Positions 32,065-44,665 of a stretch of 64,000 nt of DNA are shown one piece after another (within the stretch, counting starts at the first letter, position 1; each line of letters opens with the position of its first letter). Origin of the DNA: Turnera subulata (lineage: Eukaryota > Streptophyta > Magnoliopsida > Malpighiales > Passifloraceae); assembly GCA_028386065.3 (NCBI GenBank), contig JAKUCV010003276.1, positions 62,001-126,000 on the forward strand. Reading direction: 5' to 3'. Both the position numbers and the translations under genes were made by a program. Below the pieces are notes generated by a model, which had not been told where the DNA came from, did no database searches, and saw only the letters and a list, made by a program, of their open reading frames with translations.

Positions 32065-34446
32065 CTATGCTGATGCCCGAGACTGCACCCAGTCAAAGGC
32101 TTCTCTATCAACAAGATCACTTATAATCTGATTAGTTGCCGATTCGACGTTGACTCTATCCCATCCAACGAGGTCTCCCACATTATTTGTTTCCTCGACC
32201 TCCATGTCGCTAAAGGAAACTGGTATATGGGAGCTTGACACTTCATCCGGTTCAATCCTGTTATTTAGCCTGCAAATCTGTGAGTCAGAAACACCTTCAA
32301 AGCTCTCCGGGAGGGATAGGATGCTACCTTTGGCTGATAGAAATTTCACTTGAGGTTTCTTCTTGACTTGCATGTTTTTAATGGTAGCAGCAACCCTTTT
32401 CTCTACGGCCAGTTGGAAGGCAGTATTGTTGCACTCACTAGAAGATGTCGGCCATGAATTGTCCTAAGAAGACACAGAGTTGGCAACACGGGATGTGCTA
32501 GAGGATGAAATGTATTGTGGCCTGTAGGGTGAGGGGCTCCTTAGGTCTAGCGAGTGAATGGATGGGGTATTGGGGTATGAGACCAGATGGTGTGATGGTG
32601 GGCTACAGTGGTTGGGCCGCTGTGTGAAAGTAGGCCATGAGGATTGGGCATAGTCTGAGGAACCAGATGAGTTATGGGCTGGTGGGTTGGAGGACCCACC
32701 CTCAGATGACGTGTATTGGGGAACTAAAGAGATGGTACAAGGAATAAACTCTGAGTGATGATACTGATCAAACCTGGAGAATGTTGAGGGTAGTGTTGGA
32801 GACTGTGTTGCCATTGACTCTGTTGTCGGCTGCATGGGTGCTAATGTCTTGTTGATTAATGGGCGTAATTCAAAAGGATCCTCAGATAGCAAGCCTTCTG
32901 GGGCGTGGTCCGATGATGAGGATTTTGATTGGCTTGTTGATGGTGAGTTAGATTTTGAATTGTTTGGGTTCCCCACCAAGTGCGTGGTTTGTTTGCCATC
33001 TGAATCACACGCGCCACCATGAACTGCACCCTGATCAAAACTCTCCGCATCTAATTCTTCTTCTTCACAGCCATCTTCATCGTCATCCTGTCCAGAAGGC
33101 CATTCCCAATCACAAGGGTCATATTGGGACTCTACTATACCGATCTCGAATGTTTGTCCACCAATATTAACAGGGACCACCAAGTTAATAAACTTCATGG
33201 AAGAAGTGAGAACGAGAACCTTAGCTACATCAAATCTTTGCCTGTCACTCGACGCGGTGCTCCAATCGACCATGGTTCCAATCTTCGATGTAAGCAGTTC
33301 GAAAAAATCCCGAGTCCAAACGTGTGGGGGGACTCCACTGATTAAAACCCAGCAAAGTCGGTTGAATGCTTTGTATCCATATTTCCAGGGTCTGAAGGAA
33401 GTGAATAATTGTTTGACAACAACATGCAGGCTGCTAATGAACTCGTTCATCCTCTCAATAGATTGAAAGCGAAAGAGTAGAGTTACACCACCCATTGGAA
33501 TAATATTAACTCCTGTATATCCTGACGCACCCAATATTGCCGTTACGTTACTCAATGGCATTGCTTCCTTAAGGACACCTACGGCACAACACTGTAAGCA
33601 TGACAAAGCTGGGTCCTTTGGGATGAAAGCCTGTTGTTGGGAGTGAGTTGATGAGTGAGCCTGTGCGTGATTTGTTCCAGGACTCCCCCGTACCGTATCA
33701 GCGAACGATCTATTGTCTCTATGGCTCTGGAGAGGAGGTGGAATGGCTCTTCAGGGTCTATCACCGTTCACTTTCCTACCTCGAGCAAGGCTGGCTAGCA
33801 AAAAATTGTTGTCTACCTTCATGGAATTGATATTTGCTATAAGCTGCTGCACATCTATGTTATTCATGAATCGCACAAAGGAAAATCTACTTCCTTTCTT
33901 GTTCATCTTCTGTGGTATAAAAACGTCCATGATCTCCCCGAATCTAGACATCATGAGATGGACGTCAGCCGGCAGCCACCTAGATGGGAGATTCTCGATG
34001 TATATGCTGACAGCTTGGTTGATTTCCATGGCGGACTGGATAGCCTTTCGGCTCCATTTGGAAAAGTGCAGTGGCTTTGACGACCGGTGGGTTTGATCTG
34101 GTGTGTGATGGGAGGGTGATTGTTGGCAGAGAGTTTGGGGTTGTTGAGTGGGTGGGTTTGCGGTGAGCAAGGTCGGGGCTAGTTGTTGAGGGTAGTGGTG
34201 AAGTGCAGGGTGAGGTGCGTGGTTAAGTGATGTATTGTGTGGCTGTGCTGGTCGAAGGATGGGGATGTTCTGACTCGTGGGGGGCTGATGATAAGGTTGG
34301 GCAGGTGGTGGTGGTAGTTGTGACATGGGAGGGATTTGGTGTCGTGGTGGTGCTGGATGTGGTGGCTGTTGAGATGGGAGTCCAGGTGATAAGGGTGAGC
34401 AGGGGATGGATTGCCGGAGTAGGGGTTGGGAAAGGAGACGATGCAT
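32065..34446 (-). pseudogene. LINE ORF1 protein (RRM + DUF4283-like), two in-frame stops
   Basis: One frame of about 794 codons on the minus strand, with no frameshift but stops at 33751-33753 (TGA) and 32464-32466 (TAG). The first 130 residues are rich in Pro, His and Gln. An RRM follows (about 150-225: VSIYIENLPSRW, GSRFSFVRFMN, LLASLARGRK). Next comes a DUF4283-like region (about 290-420: GGVTLLFRFQSIERMNEF, RLCWVLISGVPPHVW, LVVPVNIGGQTFEIGIVES). An acidic run (DDDEDGCEEEE) and a Ser-rich, low-complexity part complete it. No CCHC knuckle is visible. ORF1p would bind LINE RNA. The TGA is one transition from CGA. With ORF2 intact, the element is damaged only in this gene. Confidence 0.85.
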
Positions 34447-34496
34447 GGTTGAGTTGAGAGGGTTTCACGCGCGAGTCACGCGCTTGATGTGTGCAT

Positions 34497-34512
34497 TGGC
34501 AAATCTTACATT
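34497..34512. repeat. Target-site duplication, right of full-length LINE
   Basis: tggcaaatcttacatt, identical to 28168-28183. Confidence 0.93.
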
Positions 34513-35903
34513 ACCTTCGGCAATTGTGGAAGAGATACTGGCGATGTTACCAAGCAAATCCATTCACCGATTCAGACAACTCCCCAAGTCATGGTCCTAT
34601 TTCTTGGTTAGTTTAGAATTCTAGAAGTTGAGAACCAACAAATCTACTCCGCCCGAGAGCAACTTGCAAAAGATCCTCGAATTTTCTGCTGTCAGCGACG
34701 GTCATGTTATTGAATCATTTGGTTGTCTTCACGACGGAGAAGAGCCTGTCTGGCTACAATTTCCGACAGGCAAGTTCGTGCGGTTTTTGGGATCATGCAA
34801 CAGATTAGTTTGTGTGGCAGTACGTCGTAGCAAGTCAGGAGTTGAGGAGATAGTTGTCTGGATTCCTTTTACGGGCATCTGTAGAAAATTGTAAGGTATT
34901 GATGATCGTAGGATCTGTGCTTGTGGTTTTGGATACGACTCCATGGCGGATGATTACAAGGTCTTTATAGTTACGAAATCAGCTAAGATTTTCTCATTCC
35001 TCAAAAAGAAAAAGAAAAAGAAGGTTGAGCTTTTCTCATTGAGGCCAGGTTCCTGGAAGGACGTGGAAACAACTGATCAGGCAAAGACGTGGAACATATC
35101 CAAGGAGAAAAAACATAAGGTGGGTCTATTCTTGAAGGGAGCACTTCATTGGGAAGTCAGGACTGGTCGGAAAACACAAATCGTAGCTTTTGATTTGGCC
35201 AAGGAGAAGTTTTACGATGTCTTCGAGCTGGTGTTGCCGCGGGATATAGCAGCGGAGGGCAAATGCAGATTGGGTGTTCTTGGAGAATATCTCTGCAGAT
35301 CTTTCTTTCTAAAAGGCAATAATTATAATCATGTGGGAGCGTGTGTTTACGTAAGGAAGGAAGATTGCAACAGGGTATCGTGGGTTCGTTTTATTAAATA
35401 TATTTCTGTTGAATGTGTTGGTCATGTATATTTTATGTGCGACTTCATTCCTCAAGCTGTCAAAGATGGTGAATACATGGTACTGCACTTTCCTGGAGTG
35501 GTTCAACATGAACTGAAGTGGGATAATCTTGATGAAGAAACTGGGGAGATTTTTCTCAAGATCGAGTTTCGGAATTCCGGAAGACCATAGCATATACAGA
35601 AGCTCTTACTTCTCCCTATGCTTCTCTTGAGAAAAACCAACTGCAGGTTTAGCTAACTAGACACCTTGAGATCGGTGAACTCTATTAATCTAGGACCTCA
35701 ACTTTACTGCTTGTAGTGACTATACCATTATCTATATAAATTAGTGGTTTTCGGTTTTTTCCTGAGATGCATGCGGCGATGGGAGCTTTCTCTGGGAGTT
35801 TGATATAATGCAAGCTCTCATTTCCAGTCTCTATCAGTAGCTTTGTTTGATCTTGATTTGCTGTTTATATTACATTTGTTGGCTGAGTTTTAACAAAGTT
35901 GTA

Positions 35904-35924
35904 ATCATTTGCAAAAAAAAAAAA
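35904..35924 (+). mobile_element. 21-bp poly(A)-tailed micro-insertion with 12-bp TSD
   Basis: aacaaagttgta at 35892-35903 and 35925-35936 flank atcatttgc plus about 12 A. The related F-box flanks (24519 and 61340 regions) have no such insertion. Confidence 0.6.
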
Positions 35925-36465
35925 AACAAAGTTGTAGAACCAATATCCACGTATTTAGTTCTGGGGAGGACAGAAATGAGTGCATCTGTTTCTCTGAAAT
36001 CAGGCTATTATGGTGGCACCATTCTTCGCTTTGAAAATTTTTTTGTCATATGTTCTTGTTAATTATGTTAAAAACCTTGATTACGCTGCTGCTTGCAGTT
36101 TGATTCATTTTACTTTTCTGATCGATCATGACCAATTCCCTAAAATCAGTTACAACAATGATTCAGTATTGTTGTATTTGATCTTTGTTTGCTTAAATTG
36201 AGTTATTGTGGCAGCATCCTCTTACTCGTTTACCATGTCTGACTAGTCCTTTTAATTTTGCCTCTTGCATAGTTCATATTCATATGTAATAAACACATTT
36301 AGCAAGCTTCCTTCACAAGTTGCAGACCTTTCACTTATTCAGTACCTTTAATGGATTTAGCTTTTTGCATCTGCTTCTTTTCCTCAATTTTGGATATTTG
36401 ATCAGCATTGTTCTTACGTGATTTCGTAATAATTGTCACCAAATGTGTTTTAATAGCCTTGTTTC

Positions 36466-36478
36466 ACAGCATAAAAAA
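36466..36478 (+). mobile_element. 13-bp poly(A)-tailed micro-insertion with 14-bp TSD
   Basis: aatagccttgtttc at 36452-36465 and 36479-36492 flank acagcat plus six A. The agcat-A ending resembles the LINE 3' end (ttagcatc then A). Confidence 0.55.
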
Positions 36479-36540
36479 AATAGCCTTGTTTCCAAAGGAA
36501 ATTCCATTTGTCAACTTAACGAGCTCGTTTTTTTTTTTTT

Positions 36541-37680
36541 AATAATCGATGGTCTTGTCCACCTTAATACCACGGGCTGAGACTAAATGTCACAGTACAA
36601 TACCTTCCCCTACCATGAAATGGCATTTCTCTCGGTTCTGTGTCTCTTCACAGCGCTGCAGTACCTTTGTTAGATTTCTCAAGCAGTCATCAAAGGAAGT
36701 GCCATAAAGCGAAAAATCATCCATAAAAACTTCCGTGATATGCTCGATAAAATCAGAAAATATGCTCATCATGCAACACTGAAAAGTAGCAGGCGCATTG
36801 CACAGATCAAAAGGCATGCGCCTGTATGCAAACGTACCGTAAGGGCAGGTGAAGGTTGTCTTCTCCTGATCGTTCGGATGGATGGGAATTTGAAAAAACC
36901 CTGAGTACCCATCCAGGTAGCAGAAGTGGGTGTGCTTGGCCAGGCGCTCAAGCATCTGATGAATGAAGGGAAAGGGGAAATGGTCCTTGCGGGTGGCGTT
37001 GTTAAGTTTGCAATGGACAATACACATGCACCACCCTGTCACTAAGTGGGTAGTAATCAACTCATTATTCGCATTGCGGACCACTGTCATACCCCCTTCT
37101 TGGGCACCACATGCACAGGGCTCACCCAGGTGCTGTCCGAGATGGGATAGATGATCCCAGCATCGACCAGCTTAAGGATCTCCTTCTTGACCACTTCCTC
37201 CATGTTTTCAATCAATCTCCTCTGGTGCTCAACCTTAGGTTTGCATCCCTCTTCCAGTGGGATGCGATGCGTGCAAAGAGAGGGGTTGATCCCCCTGATA
37301 TCGTCAAACCTGTATCCAATAGCGATGTGGTGCTGCTTAAGTACAGACATCAACAGTTCTTTCTCTCCTTCAGAAAGGTCAGCACTGATAATAATGGAGA
37401 AAGTATTATTAGGGCCAAGGAAATCATACCTGAGATGGGGTGGAAGAGGTTTCAATTCCACCACTGGTTTGGCTTTCGGCATGGCAGCATCGACAACGGG
37501 TCTCTGGAGCACTTCAAACACTTGATGCGAGGGGTGTACAATTGGAGTAGTGGATAGTAGGTGAACCAAATCTCCCACAGCAGGGTGTTCATCCTCAGGT
37601 GTCACACTATTGGCCAGATATGCCAATAATGCGTCAGCAGTGTTGACAGCGGACGCTGCCTCTGTCACAATATCCTCCAA
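36541..37680 (-). pseudogene. Athila-type gypsy reverse transcriptase remnant
   Basis: The minus frame 37680-37087 gives NPSLCTHRIPLEEGCKP, RRLIENMEEVVKKEILKLVD and DSTWVSPVHVVPKKG, the start of a Ty3/gypsy RT. After a frame change, 37090-36590 gives DHFPFPFIHQMLERLAKH, FCYLDGYSGFFQIPIHP and the catalytic VFMDDFSLYG, then HFMVGEGIVL. The frame is closed by a stop but homology (SARGIKVDKTIDY) runs on to 36541. RNase H and integrase are missing because the element is cut at 36541. Only block B's side has this RT; it is outside the A/B homology. It would copy element RNA to cDNA in the particle if intact. Confidence 0.88.
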
Positions 37681-37990
37681 ATCGTCTTACATGATCCAAA
37701 CCATATAACAGGCATTTATGAGGACCCCAGACTTCAAATCCTTCTGCAGATTAAGCTCCACGGTCTCTTCCCCAACTCTAAGTGTCACACTTCCATCTTG
37801 TGCATCAAGAAGCGCGCCCGCTGTGGCTAGGAATGGCCTCCCTAGCATGATTGGAGTCTGATCATCAAGCTTCATATCCACGATGACAAAGTCGTAGGGT
37901 GTAAAAAACTCCCCTACTTTTGCTGGTGTTATAGCACAACGCTGTAGTTTGCAGTAGGAGCCATCGTTTGCTTCTCCACAGTATGCTTAT
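37526..37990 (-). pseudogene. Athila-type protease remnant, active site deleted (copy B)
   Basis: The minus frame has VIMDMKLDDQTPIMLGRPFLATAGALLDA and VTLRVGEETVELNLQKDLKS, the C-terminal half of the protease and its linker. The CDLGASV active-site part seen in copy A is absent: the sequence jumps at about 37928 (gctggtgttatag), removing roughly 220 bp. A stop also separates this part from the RT frame. It cannot function. Confidence 0.78.
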
Positions 37991-38641
37991 TGGTGAGGAT
38001 TTCCTTTAAAAATATTGCATATGCGGCCATTTGATCAAAAATAGTGGTGAAGGGAATTTCCAATCAGATGCCGCTACACAAATTTTCTGTATTGATCCTC
38101 GAGCTTCCTCTTCCTATAGACCTGTGGATACAGTAGTGGAGGCTGGTATGGCACGGGCAACGTATTCTTCTTAGGTGCAACATCTGGTAGCGTCACTGGT
38201 TCAGACGCTGCTTCTTGTTTCTCCTTTGAAACTGGTGCCATCGACTTTGCTGGTTTAGGAGTTGGATCCGGAAGTTCCTTCCCACTCCTTAACATTACAA
38301 CATTGCACTGCTCCTTCGGGTTTGCCTCTGGCTGGCCCGACAGCCTTCCCTATGCTGGCTGCTGCTATGCGGAACATTGGGTAATCTGGTTTTCCAGCAT
38401 CTTATTATGGGCCTTCAGCATGGTCAGCTCCTTGTCAATCCTAGACTGTCCTTCCAATATCGGTTTCATCATGGCCATCATCTTGTTTGATCCCCCTTGC
38501 TGATTGGAATTTTGCCGCCACCCCTGATTATATCCTTGACTTTAGTTGTTGTAGGGCTGATTTGGACGGCGGTTGATGAAATTTTCCTCCTCAGAATTGT
38601 TCTCCGGATACTAGAGAAAGGAATGAGGGCCACTGAAAACT

Positions 38642-39669
38642 TCACAAACAAGATATTGGGTGGCGGGCTGAACCTGTGCAACTGGTTGAACAATCTTGGC
38701 TGACAAATCCTTGAGCTTCCAGATTGGTAGTTTTGTCAACCTGATGCACACCCCTAGCACCGCGGCATGGCTCATCATCGTTTTCCAATGTGGTCATAAT
38801 ACGCTTAGCATCTTCATTTGGTGCAAGCTTGAACTTTCCTCCAGCAGCAGCGTCAAGGGCGCGCCTATCTTTAGGGGAAATGGCCCTGTAAAAGATTCCC
38901 AGCAGAGCTGGTGGATAAACCATGTGAGTTGCGCAGTGCTGGATCAAATCTTGGAATCTTTCCCAAGCTTCCGCCAATGTTTCCTCGTAGTTCTACTTGA
39001 AGCTACAGATCTTACTGTGAAGCTCATCCAACTTAGTGTCAGGGAAGTACTTCTTCAGGAATGCTTCCTCCATTTGTGCCCAAGTAGTAATGCTACCTGC
39101 TGGCAGCATCTTCAGCCATCATTTTGCTCCATCTCTGAGGGAGAATTTGAACAAATGCAACTTCTTGGCATCCTCAAGGCACCCATGTATTCTGGTGGTG
39201 TCGCATATTTCCAAGAACTCCTACAGGTGAAGGTTCTCCAATGTCGTCCCGCCAAACTGCTTTTGCTGCACCATTTGATTAAGATTAGTTTTAAGCTCAA
39301 AAGGGTCAGCAATATTTAGAGGTGCAATGGCTCCAGTAGGAGTGACATGGCGGGGCCCATAAGCTGATGCATGGGTAGGTTGGAAATTTTGGCGAAAGGA
39401 TCCATGAACTATTCCTCAGCAGCGTGTTGTTACTCCTGTCGCTGGTGATCAGGCCGCAGAGGAACGAACCCAGGCCCTTGGTTGATGATGTTACCATCGA
39501 CATCATGAGCCAAGTTATCCTGGCCCCTGGGAGGATCGATTTCAGCCATCGTTGCTGCCTCTTCAGTCTTCTTTGTTTTCTGCTTCCTTGTTTGCTTGTG
39601 GTTCGCCCTAGCAGTGCCTTCAATGTCAGAAATGTAGACAAGTTCGGGTAGTTGACTCCTGGTTTGCAT
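38642..39669 (-). pseudogene. Athila-type gypsy gag remnant (copy B)
   Basis: A proper Gag start is visible at 39669 (MQTRSQLPELVYISDIEGTA), about 115 bp from the CACTA end. Downstream frames have PFELKTN, KFKLAPNEDAKRIMTTLEND and EAWERFQDLIQHCATHM, the Gag core seen in copy A. Several frame changes break it (around 39430, 39300 and 38980). The stretch 37991-38641 is the degraded Gag-protease linker, with no domain I recognise. Confidence 0.8.
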
Positions 39670-39784
39670 ACACTGCTAGAGATACAGCAGCATCGCTGTT
39701 GGTATATGGCAGCATTGCTATCGGCAAACTGTCACACGAAAGCAGAGAAATCAGTAAACAAAGAAAGCCTAATCAATCAAAAAT

Positions 39785-42700
39785 CACTACAAAAAAGCGT
39801 GTGTTTGTGGAAGTTTTTTTGATCAATTTGCGGAGGTTTTGACCCCCGCAAATTGACTTTGCTGTAATTTACGGAGGTTTCAAAAACCCCCGTTGTTACC
39901 ACTCCCACAAACAATTTGCAAGGGTCATTAAGGTGACCTCTGCAACACCCCCCCCCCCGGGGTTATATTGCCCGCCGCAAAATATGACCTCCAACCCCCG
40001 CAAATTCACGTGATATCGATGCATACCATGGCACCTTAACCCCCGCAAATTGAGCTCCAACCCCCGCAAATTGATCGCCCTTTTTGGTACTGACCGCCAC
40101 GATTTGGGTTTCAACCGCCGCAACTGGATCCCCAAATTCATGATGCCCCCTGCAATTTGAAGGTCAACCCCCGCTATTTGATCCCCCGATTTCGTATTAA
40201 CCCCTGCAATTCGAGTTTCAACCCCCGCAATTTGATCCTTATTTTCATACTGCCCACCGCAATTTGGTTGGCCGTTTTAAGTTTATATTTCAGTTGTAGT
40301 ACGTAAATTGAAAGAAGGTAATAAACATTTGATTAATCATATAAATCATAAGACAAAAGTTCAAGCATTCATAGTCATACAAACCTAACATGAGAATTTA
40401 AGCATCCCTAGTAGGTAGTCATAAATACAAAATGAGTTGTTGTCATACCCATTACATAAAAGTACTTTAACAAAATAAAGAATGTTCAAGCTTCTTCTTG
40501 GTGGCTCGGGATGCACGTGCTACCATGTGATGATCTTCTACCATCAACCGGAGTGGAAGGACTACTATGTTCATCATTTACCTACAGTGACAAAAATTAC
40601 AATTCAGTAATCCGTTAAGAAGCTTTGGGAGAGAGATACAAAAAGTTTCAAACTAAGAAATTTCACCATATCCACAGAATAATATCAATGACAGCAGTAG
40701 TAGCATTGCAAAAGCAACAGTGACAGCCTTCAAATAGACTCAAAAGCAACAAATTCCTAAAGGAGAAAGATAAAAGTTATCCAGAATCGAAGCGCCCTAA
40801 GATAATTGGAAAAGGGAATGAACTCAGATGTTTACAATCAGAAAGAACATTAGCAACACCAAACTGAAAGAGCATTCAGAATGCCATTTGGTTATCATAA
40901 ACAATGGAGGGGGCAGTAGAAGTGAGAAGCTCATCCAGCAGCAGAAAAGTCTTAATGAAGGCAGCACACTTTGCGGTGAAAATACAAAGAAACTCAACTA
41001 CAGTGGCGCAACAGAATAGGAGGTGGGCATCTGTTTGAGCAACAGTCATACAATAAACATAAATGCTGGGAGGCAAGACTCTTTTGGAAGCAGCAACAAC
41101 TTTAGTAAAGTCACAAGCCAATGGTGTCTCTTAATGAAGTAAATACAGGGCAAAATATACATTAGGAGTGAGTTTCGGCAGCAACAAAACGATGGCCTAG
41201 TTTGTCAGTGAAAGAAACCTATTGGATTGGGATCAACAATTAGAGGGGTCAGGTTAACATTATCCTGGTTTATAATAAACTGCAATTTTCACTAATTCCT
41301 AAAAGAAAGGACGACCATATTCACCTTAGCTCAGCAGGAATTCACAAAATAACTTCCCCACAGACATCCACAATACACACAGCAAGAAGAAAGCACATAA
41401 AAAAATTTCATAGAATATTATGGATTTTACCTCTGTAAGTTGAGCAGGCATTACTCCAGCAAGTTCATTAGGCACCCTCCCATCCTTTGCTGTAAAATAT
41501 GACTTCAATCCATTCACAAGTCCAATACAAGTAAGCTCAAGCTGCTTGTATTTCTCTTGCAATTCAGTATAGGATGAAGAAACATTTTCAACATTAGTGC
41601 TTGTACTGGCATGAAACCTTGTACGCTTGAAAGAAGTAGACAGAATAACACCAATTATAAGCACCGAACCCTTCCTGAGTGTTTCTTTCCTAGAATCTTA
41701 GCAACAGCATCATCAGACCCAACCATCAACTCATCAGCAATGCTTTGAGTTAAAGCTGTCTCAAGTTGTTCCTATATAGAACAAAAGGATTAGTTTTCAT
41801 CAAAGGAAATTGCAGTACTGGTAGAAATTCAACTTATATGCAAACTTGTAATCATAAATGCATATTACTTACACGGATTTCTTTAGCCGAATCAACACAG
41901 GATCCATCTTTTTTCTTATGTGTAGCTAGATAAATGCTTATTTCCTGGGAACCGGATTATTGTTATCTGCAATTGTGAGGCGACAAAACATTATTATTAT
42001 TCTCAAAACCAAAGTATACAAAATTGTTCGGGGCAAGGATTTTCCTAAGGTGGACATGAAACGGGATGTACAATATCAGGACTAGAAAGTATGTAGGAAT
42101 TGCAGGATTCTGAACTGCCATTGTTAATGGGTACTATCAGTTTGTGTCTAATGAAAAAGAGAGTGAAATATTCGAGAGATAGAGTGCGAGGTGAGCATAT
42201 AGTAAAGTAAGGGAGTTTGGTGTGGTATGTTATGGAGGTGGTGAATGGGTTTATATATACATACAAAGTGAAGTGCACATGAAGAGAGAAAAAAAAAAAA
42301 AAAAGAGGAAAGTTGCACGTAAGTGAGGAGATGTAAATTTCTGGTTTTCTTTAATTACAAATGAGAGGAGAGGAGAGGACTGATTTAATTAGAAATGCAG
42401 CTTAGTGTGGCAGATTTTGTAAGAAGAAAAATTCAGCATTGTATGGCAGATTTTGTAAGAAGAAAAGCATGCATTATTGGTGTGTAATGCACCAGGGGGA
42501 ACAGCAAACTTTTGGTTCGGTCCAGAGGCTCAAACCTGTGACAATACAAATTCCATAGTTGTCATATTAATGAAGCTCTGTCACAGTGACAATCATCGCA
42601 AGAACCATATTATTGGACATAAATTTGCAGACTTTATGCAGAGTGGCATAGTCCATCATGCAAAATGCAGGGCTTCTACCATATTCGGAAGTAGTAGTGT

Positions 42701-44638
42701 CAAGAAAGAGACAAAGCGACACATAAACTTGCCTCAATTATTTTCGGTTCTCTCTACAACCAATAGTGCAGTAGCTTGGATAGAAAGGAAAAAAAAAAAA
42801 GAAACGAGAGAGAAAAAGGTCTCTAACAGGGCCTACTATGCAGACATCATGTGACTAAATAGAAGAACATCATCAAGTTGAACTTATATCACTCTACATA
42901 TTATAAGTTGATCAGTGCATAAATCTATGGAGTTAGTCTGCACAAGGATCCGCTGATGGTCGGGCTGCTACATGACTCTATCATGAGCAAGAACATTTCA
43001 TTATCAAAACAAAATGGCAAGTGACTTGTAATTCAACTATCTTGACTGCATTTTCACCCGGAAAAAAAGAAACTAACTTTGCTGTATCAGCTTATATATA
43101 ACAATGAACAATAACTTTTAAAAACTGTTTACAAGCAGTTTTTTAGTAGATAACGAGTGAGGAGGATGGGAAACTAAATACCACAGAAGTGGCAATTCAA
43201 GAAAACTAATATCGTACTAAGAGTGATCTAACCCGATGGAACCCTTTGTTAGTGATTGGTTTTTGGGGGTTATTTTGACCATTAAAACCAAATTACAATT
43301 CAGAAAAAAGCCAATCCAAAAATTGCAGCATTGGAAAGTTAAGGGAACAGTGTAAGAAACACAAGAAATATACAATTATAACCACCGTGATTTAAAGCAA
43401 ATACAAGTCCTGGGCTCACGGGTAAGCAAATACAATTATAGCAATCACAAAAGTCTTTTGTTCTCGGGTCAATTTGTATATCCACTACAGAAATTTAATA
43501 GAAACAATAACAAGTTAATTATCAGTGTGATTACTGCTGCTGCCTACCTACTTAAGGAAAAAAAAAAGAATAATAAAGAGAAAAAGAGACCTTAAATCGA
43601 AAGACAATTACTAGAAGTGATTTTGGTTTGAATGACCTACCAATACGACTGAGTTTTCTGAGTTCGGATTCGGTGTGTGTGTTATGATTATAGTATGAAA
43701 CTGAGGGAATTTCAGAGAAGAGAAATTGAAGAAGAGAAGAACAGAGTTGAGAGAATTCGAGAATTAAAGGAAGAGAGACTGTTTGGCAACCAATCTGTTA
43801 TTTTCCGTTACTTTTCTGATACAAACAATAGTAGTCTTATATGCTAAACAATTCCTAACAATTCCTACTATCTAAAATAGCAAACACATGGTATACCCAC
43901 TAAGAAGCTAACACGTGTACTAAACTAACTAACACAATACAATTTCGAATATTGAATGACACACACACAATACTGCATGACTTGTCTCCTATTTTAATGC
44001 CTAACAGTGTGTTCCCAAGTATTGTTGTCGTCACGATGGGTGCCGACGAAGGAGAGGAAGAGAGAGTGAAGTGGAAGAGAATAGGAAGACAAAGAGGGAA
44101 TCGAAGATGAAGAGGATGAAAACAAAAGCGAAAGGAGAGAGAGAGCAGGTATGCGAGAGAGGTGGGAGAGAAGAGTTCGGCCGGGTTCGAGAGAAGAATT
44201 AGGGATTTTGAATTTGGGTAGAACTAGGGATTTTAAGTTTTGGATGAATTAGGGGTTTTGTCTTAGGTTTGTTTTTGGGTAATGAGGGAAATTTTCCCGC
44301 TGATGATGCTTATCAGTGCGGGAAACAATTTTTTTTTGGCAACTTAGTGGGGGGAACAATTTGTGAGGGTTGATTTGGTCCCTGCAAATTGAAGGATTTC
44401 TTCCTTTTCCAGCATTAAAAACAAGTAGCATCGGCTTACCCTCCGTAAAATCAATAATAACCCCCGCAGATGTGAATCAATTTACGGGGGTTAAATGATG
44501 CCCTCCGTAAAATCAATAACAACCCCCGCAATGTGAATCAATTTGTGGGGGTTGAATGGAGTGCCGCAATTAATAACAATAGCGGGGGGTTTTCCTGACC
44601 TCCGCAAATAAACCCCCGCAAAAGCCACCTTTTTAGTG
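39785..44638 (-). mobile_element. Complete CACTA (En/Spm) transposon, copy B, 4854 bp
   Basis: Left end CACTACAAAAAAG, right end ...CCTTTTTAGTG, with aat duplications at 39782-39784 and 44639-44641. It is the same insertion as at 3802-8723, carried along by the block duplication. Small losses relative to A include about 58 bp near 44155. The subterminal C-rich repeats lie at about 39830-40250 and 44450-44620. Its left end CACTACAAAA is closer to the canonical CACTA terminus than in copy A. Confidence 0.92.
41431..41960 (-). pseudogene. Ptta/En/Spm (Transposase_24-like) remnant, copy B
   Basis: Same two exons as in copy A: exon 1 (about 41955-41873, donor gtaagt) with KKDGSCVDSAKEI, and exon 2 (41771-41431). 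Exon 2 has lost its frame between the 'KILG' motif and STSFKRTRF, so the open part is STSFKRTRFHASTSTNVENVSSSYTEL followed by QEKYKQLELTCIGLVNGLKSYF. Copy B is thus more decayed than copy A. Confidence 0.55.
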
Positions 44639-44665
44639 AATACTAAGTAGTATTATTTAGCACAG

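Larger units (their letters stand above)
28184..34496 (-). mobile_element. Full-length L1-type LINE, 6313 bp
   Basis: Flanked by a perfect 16-bp duplication. On the minus strand it has a short 5' leader of 50 bp, ORF1 (34446-32065), a 41-bp gap, ORF2 (32023-28325) and a 3' UTR of about 140 bp ending gtttagcatc plus five A. The 3' end motif is shared with the LINE at 11878-15762. The complete structure, perfect TSD and open ORF2 mark it as the youngest large insertion in the window. Confidence 0.93.
28166..35654 (+). pseudogene. F-box/FBA gene copy 2, split by a LINE and with further stops
   Basis: The gene starts at ATG 28167 and reads MANLT before a LINE takes over at 28184. The rest resumes at 34497 with the duplicated 16 bp and runs to about 35654. 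The F-box (LPSAIVEEILAMLPSKSIHR) and FBA signatures (FLGSCNRLVCVAV, VVWIPFTGICRKL, FGYDSMADDYKVF) are still clear. The downstream part keeps one frame but has stops at 34622-34624 (TAG) and 34892-34894 (TAA). A frame change near 35570 spoils the C-terminus. The lysine run is short and of different composition than in the intact copy. The extra lesions suggest free decay after, or around, the LINE insertion. Confidence 0.9.
35655..36540. other. 3' flank of F-box copy 2 and spacer, no gene
   Basis: The first 230 bp match the 3' flank of the intact F-box gene. The rest is AT-rich with no supported gene. It contains two very short poly(A) insertions (35904-35924, 36466-36478) and ends in a T run before the Athila RT at 36541. 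Confidence 0.6.
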
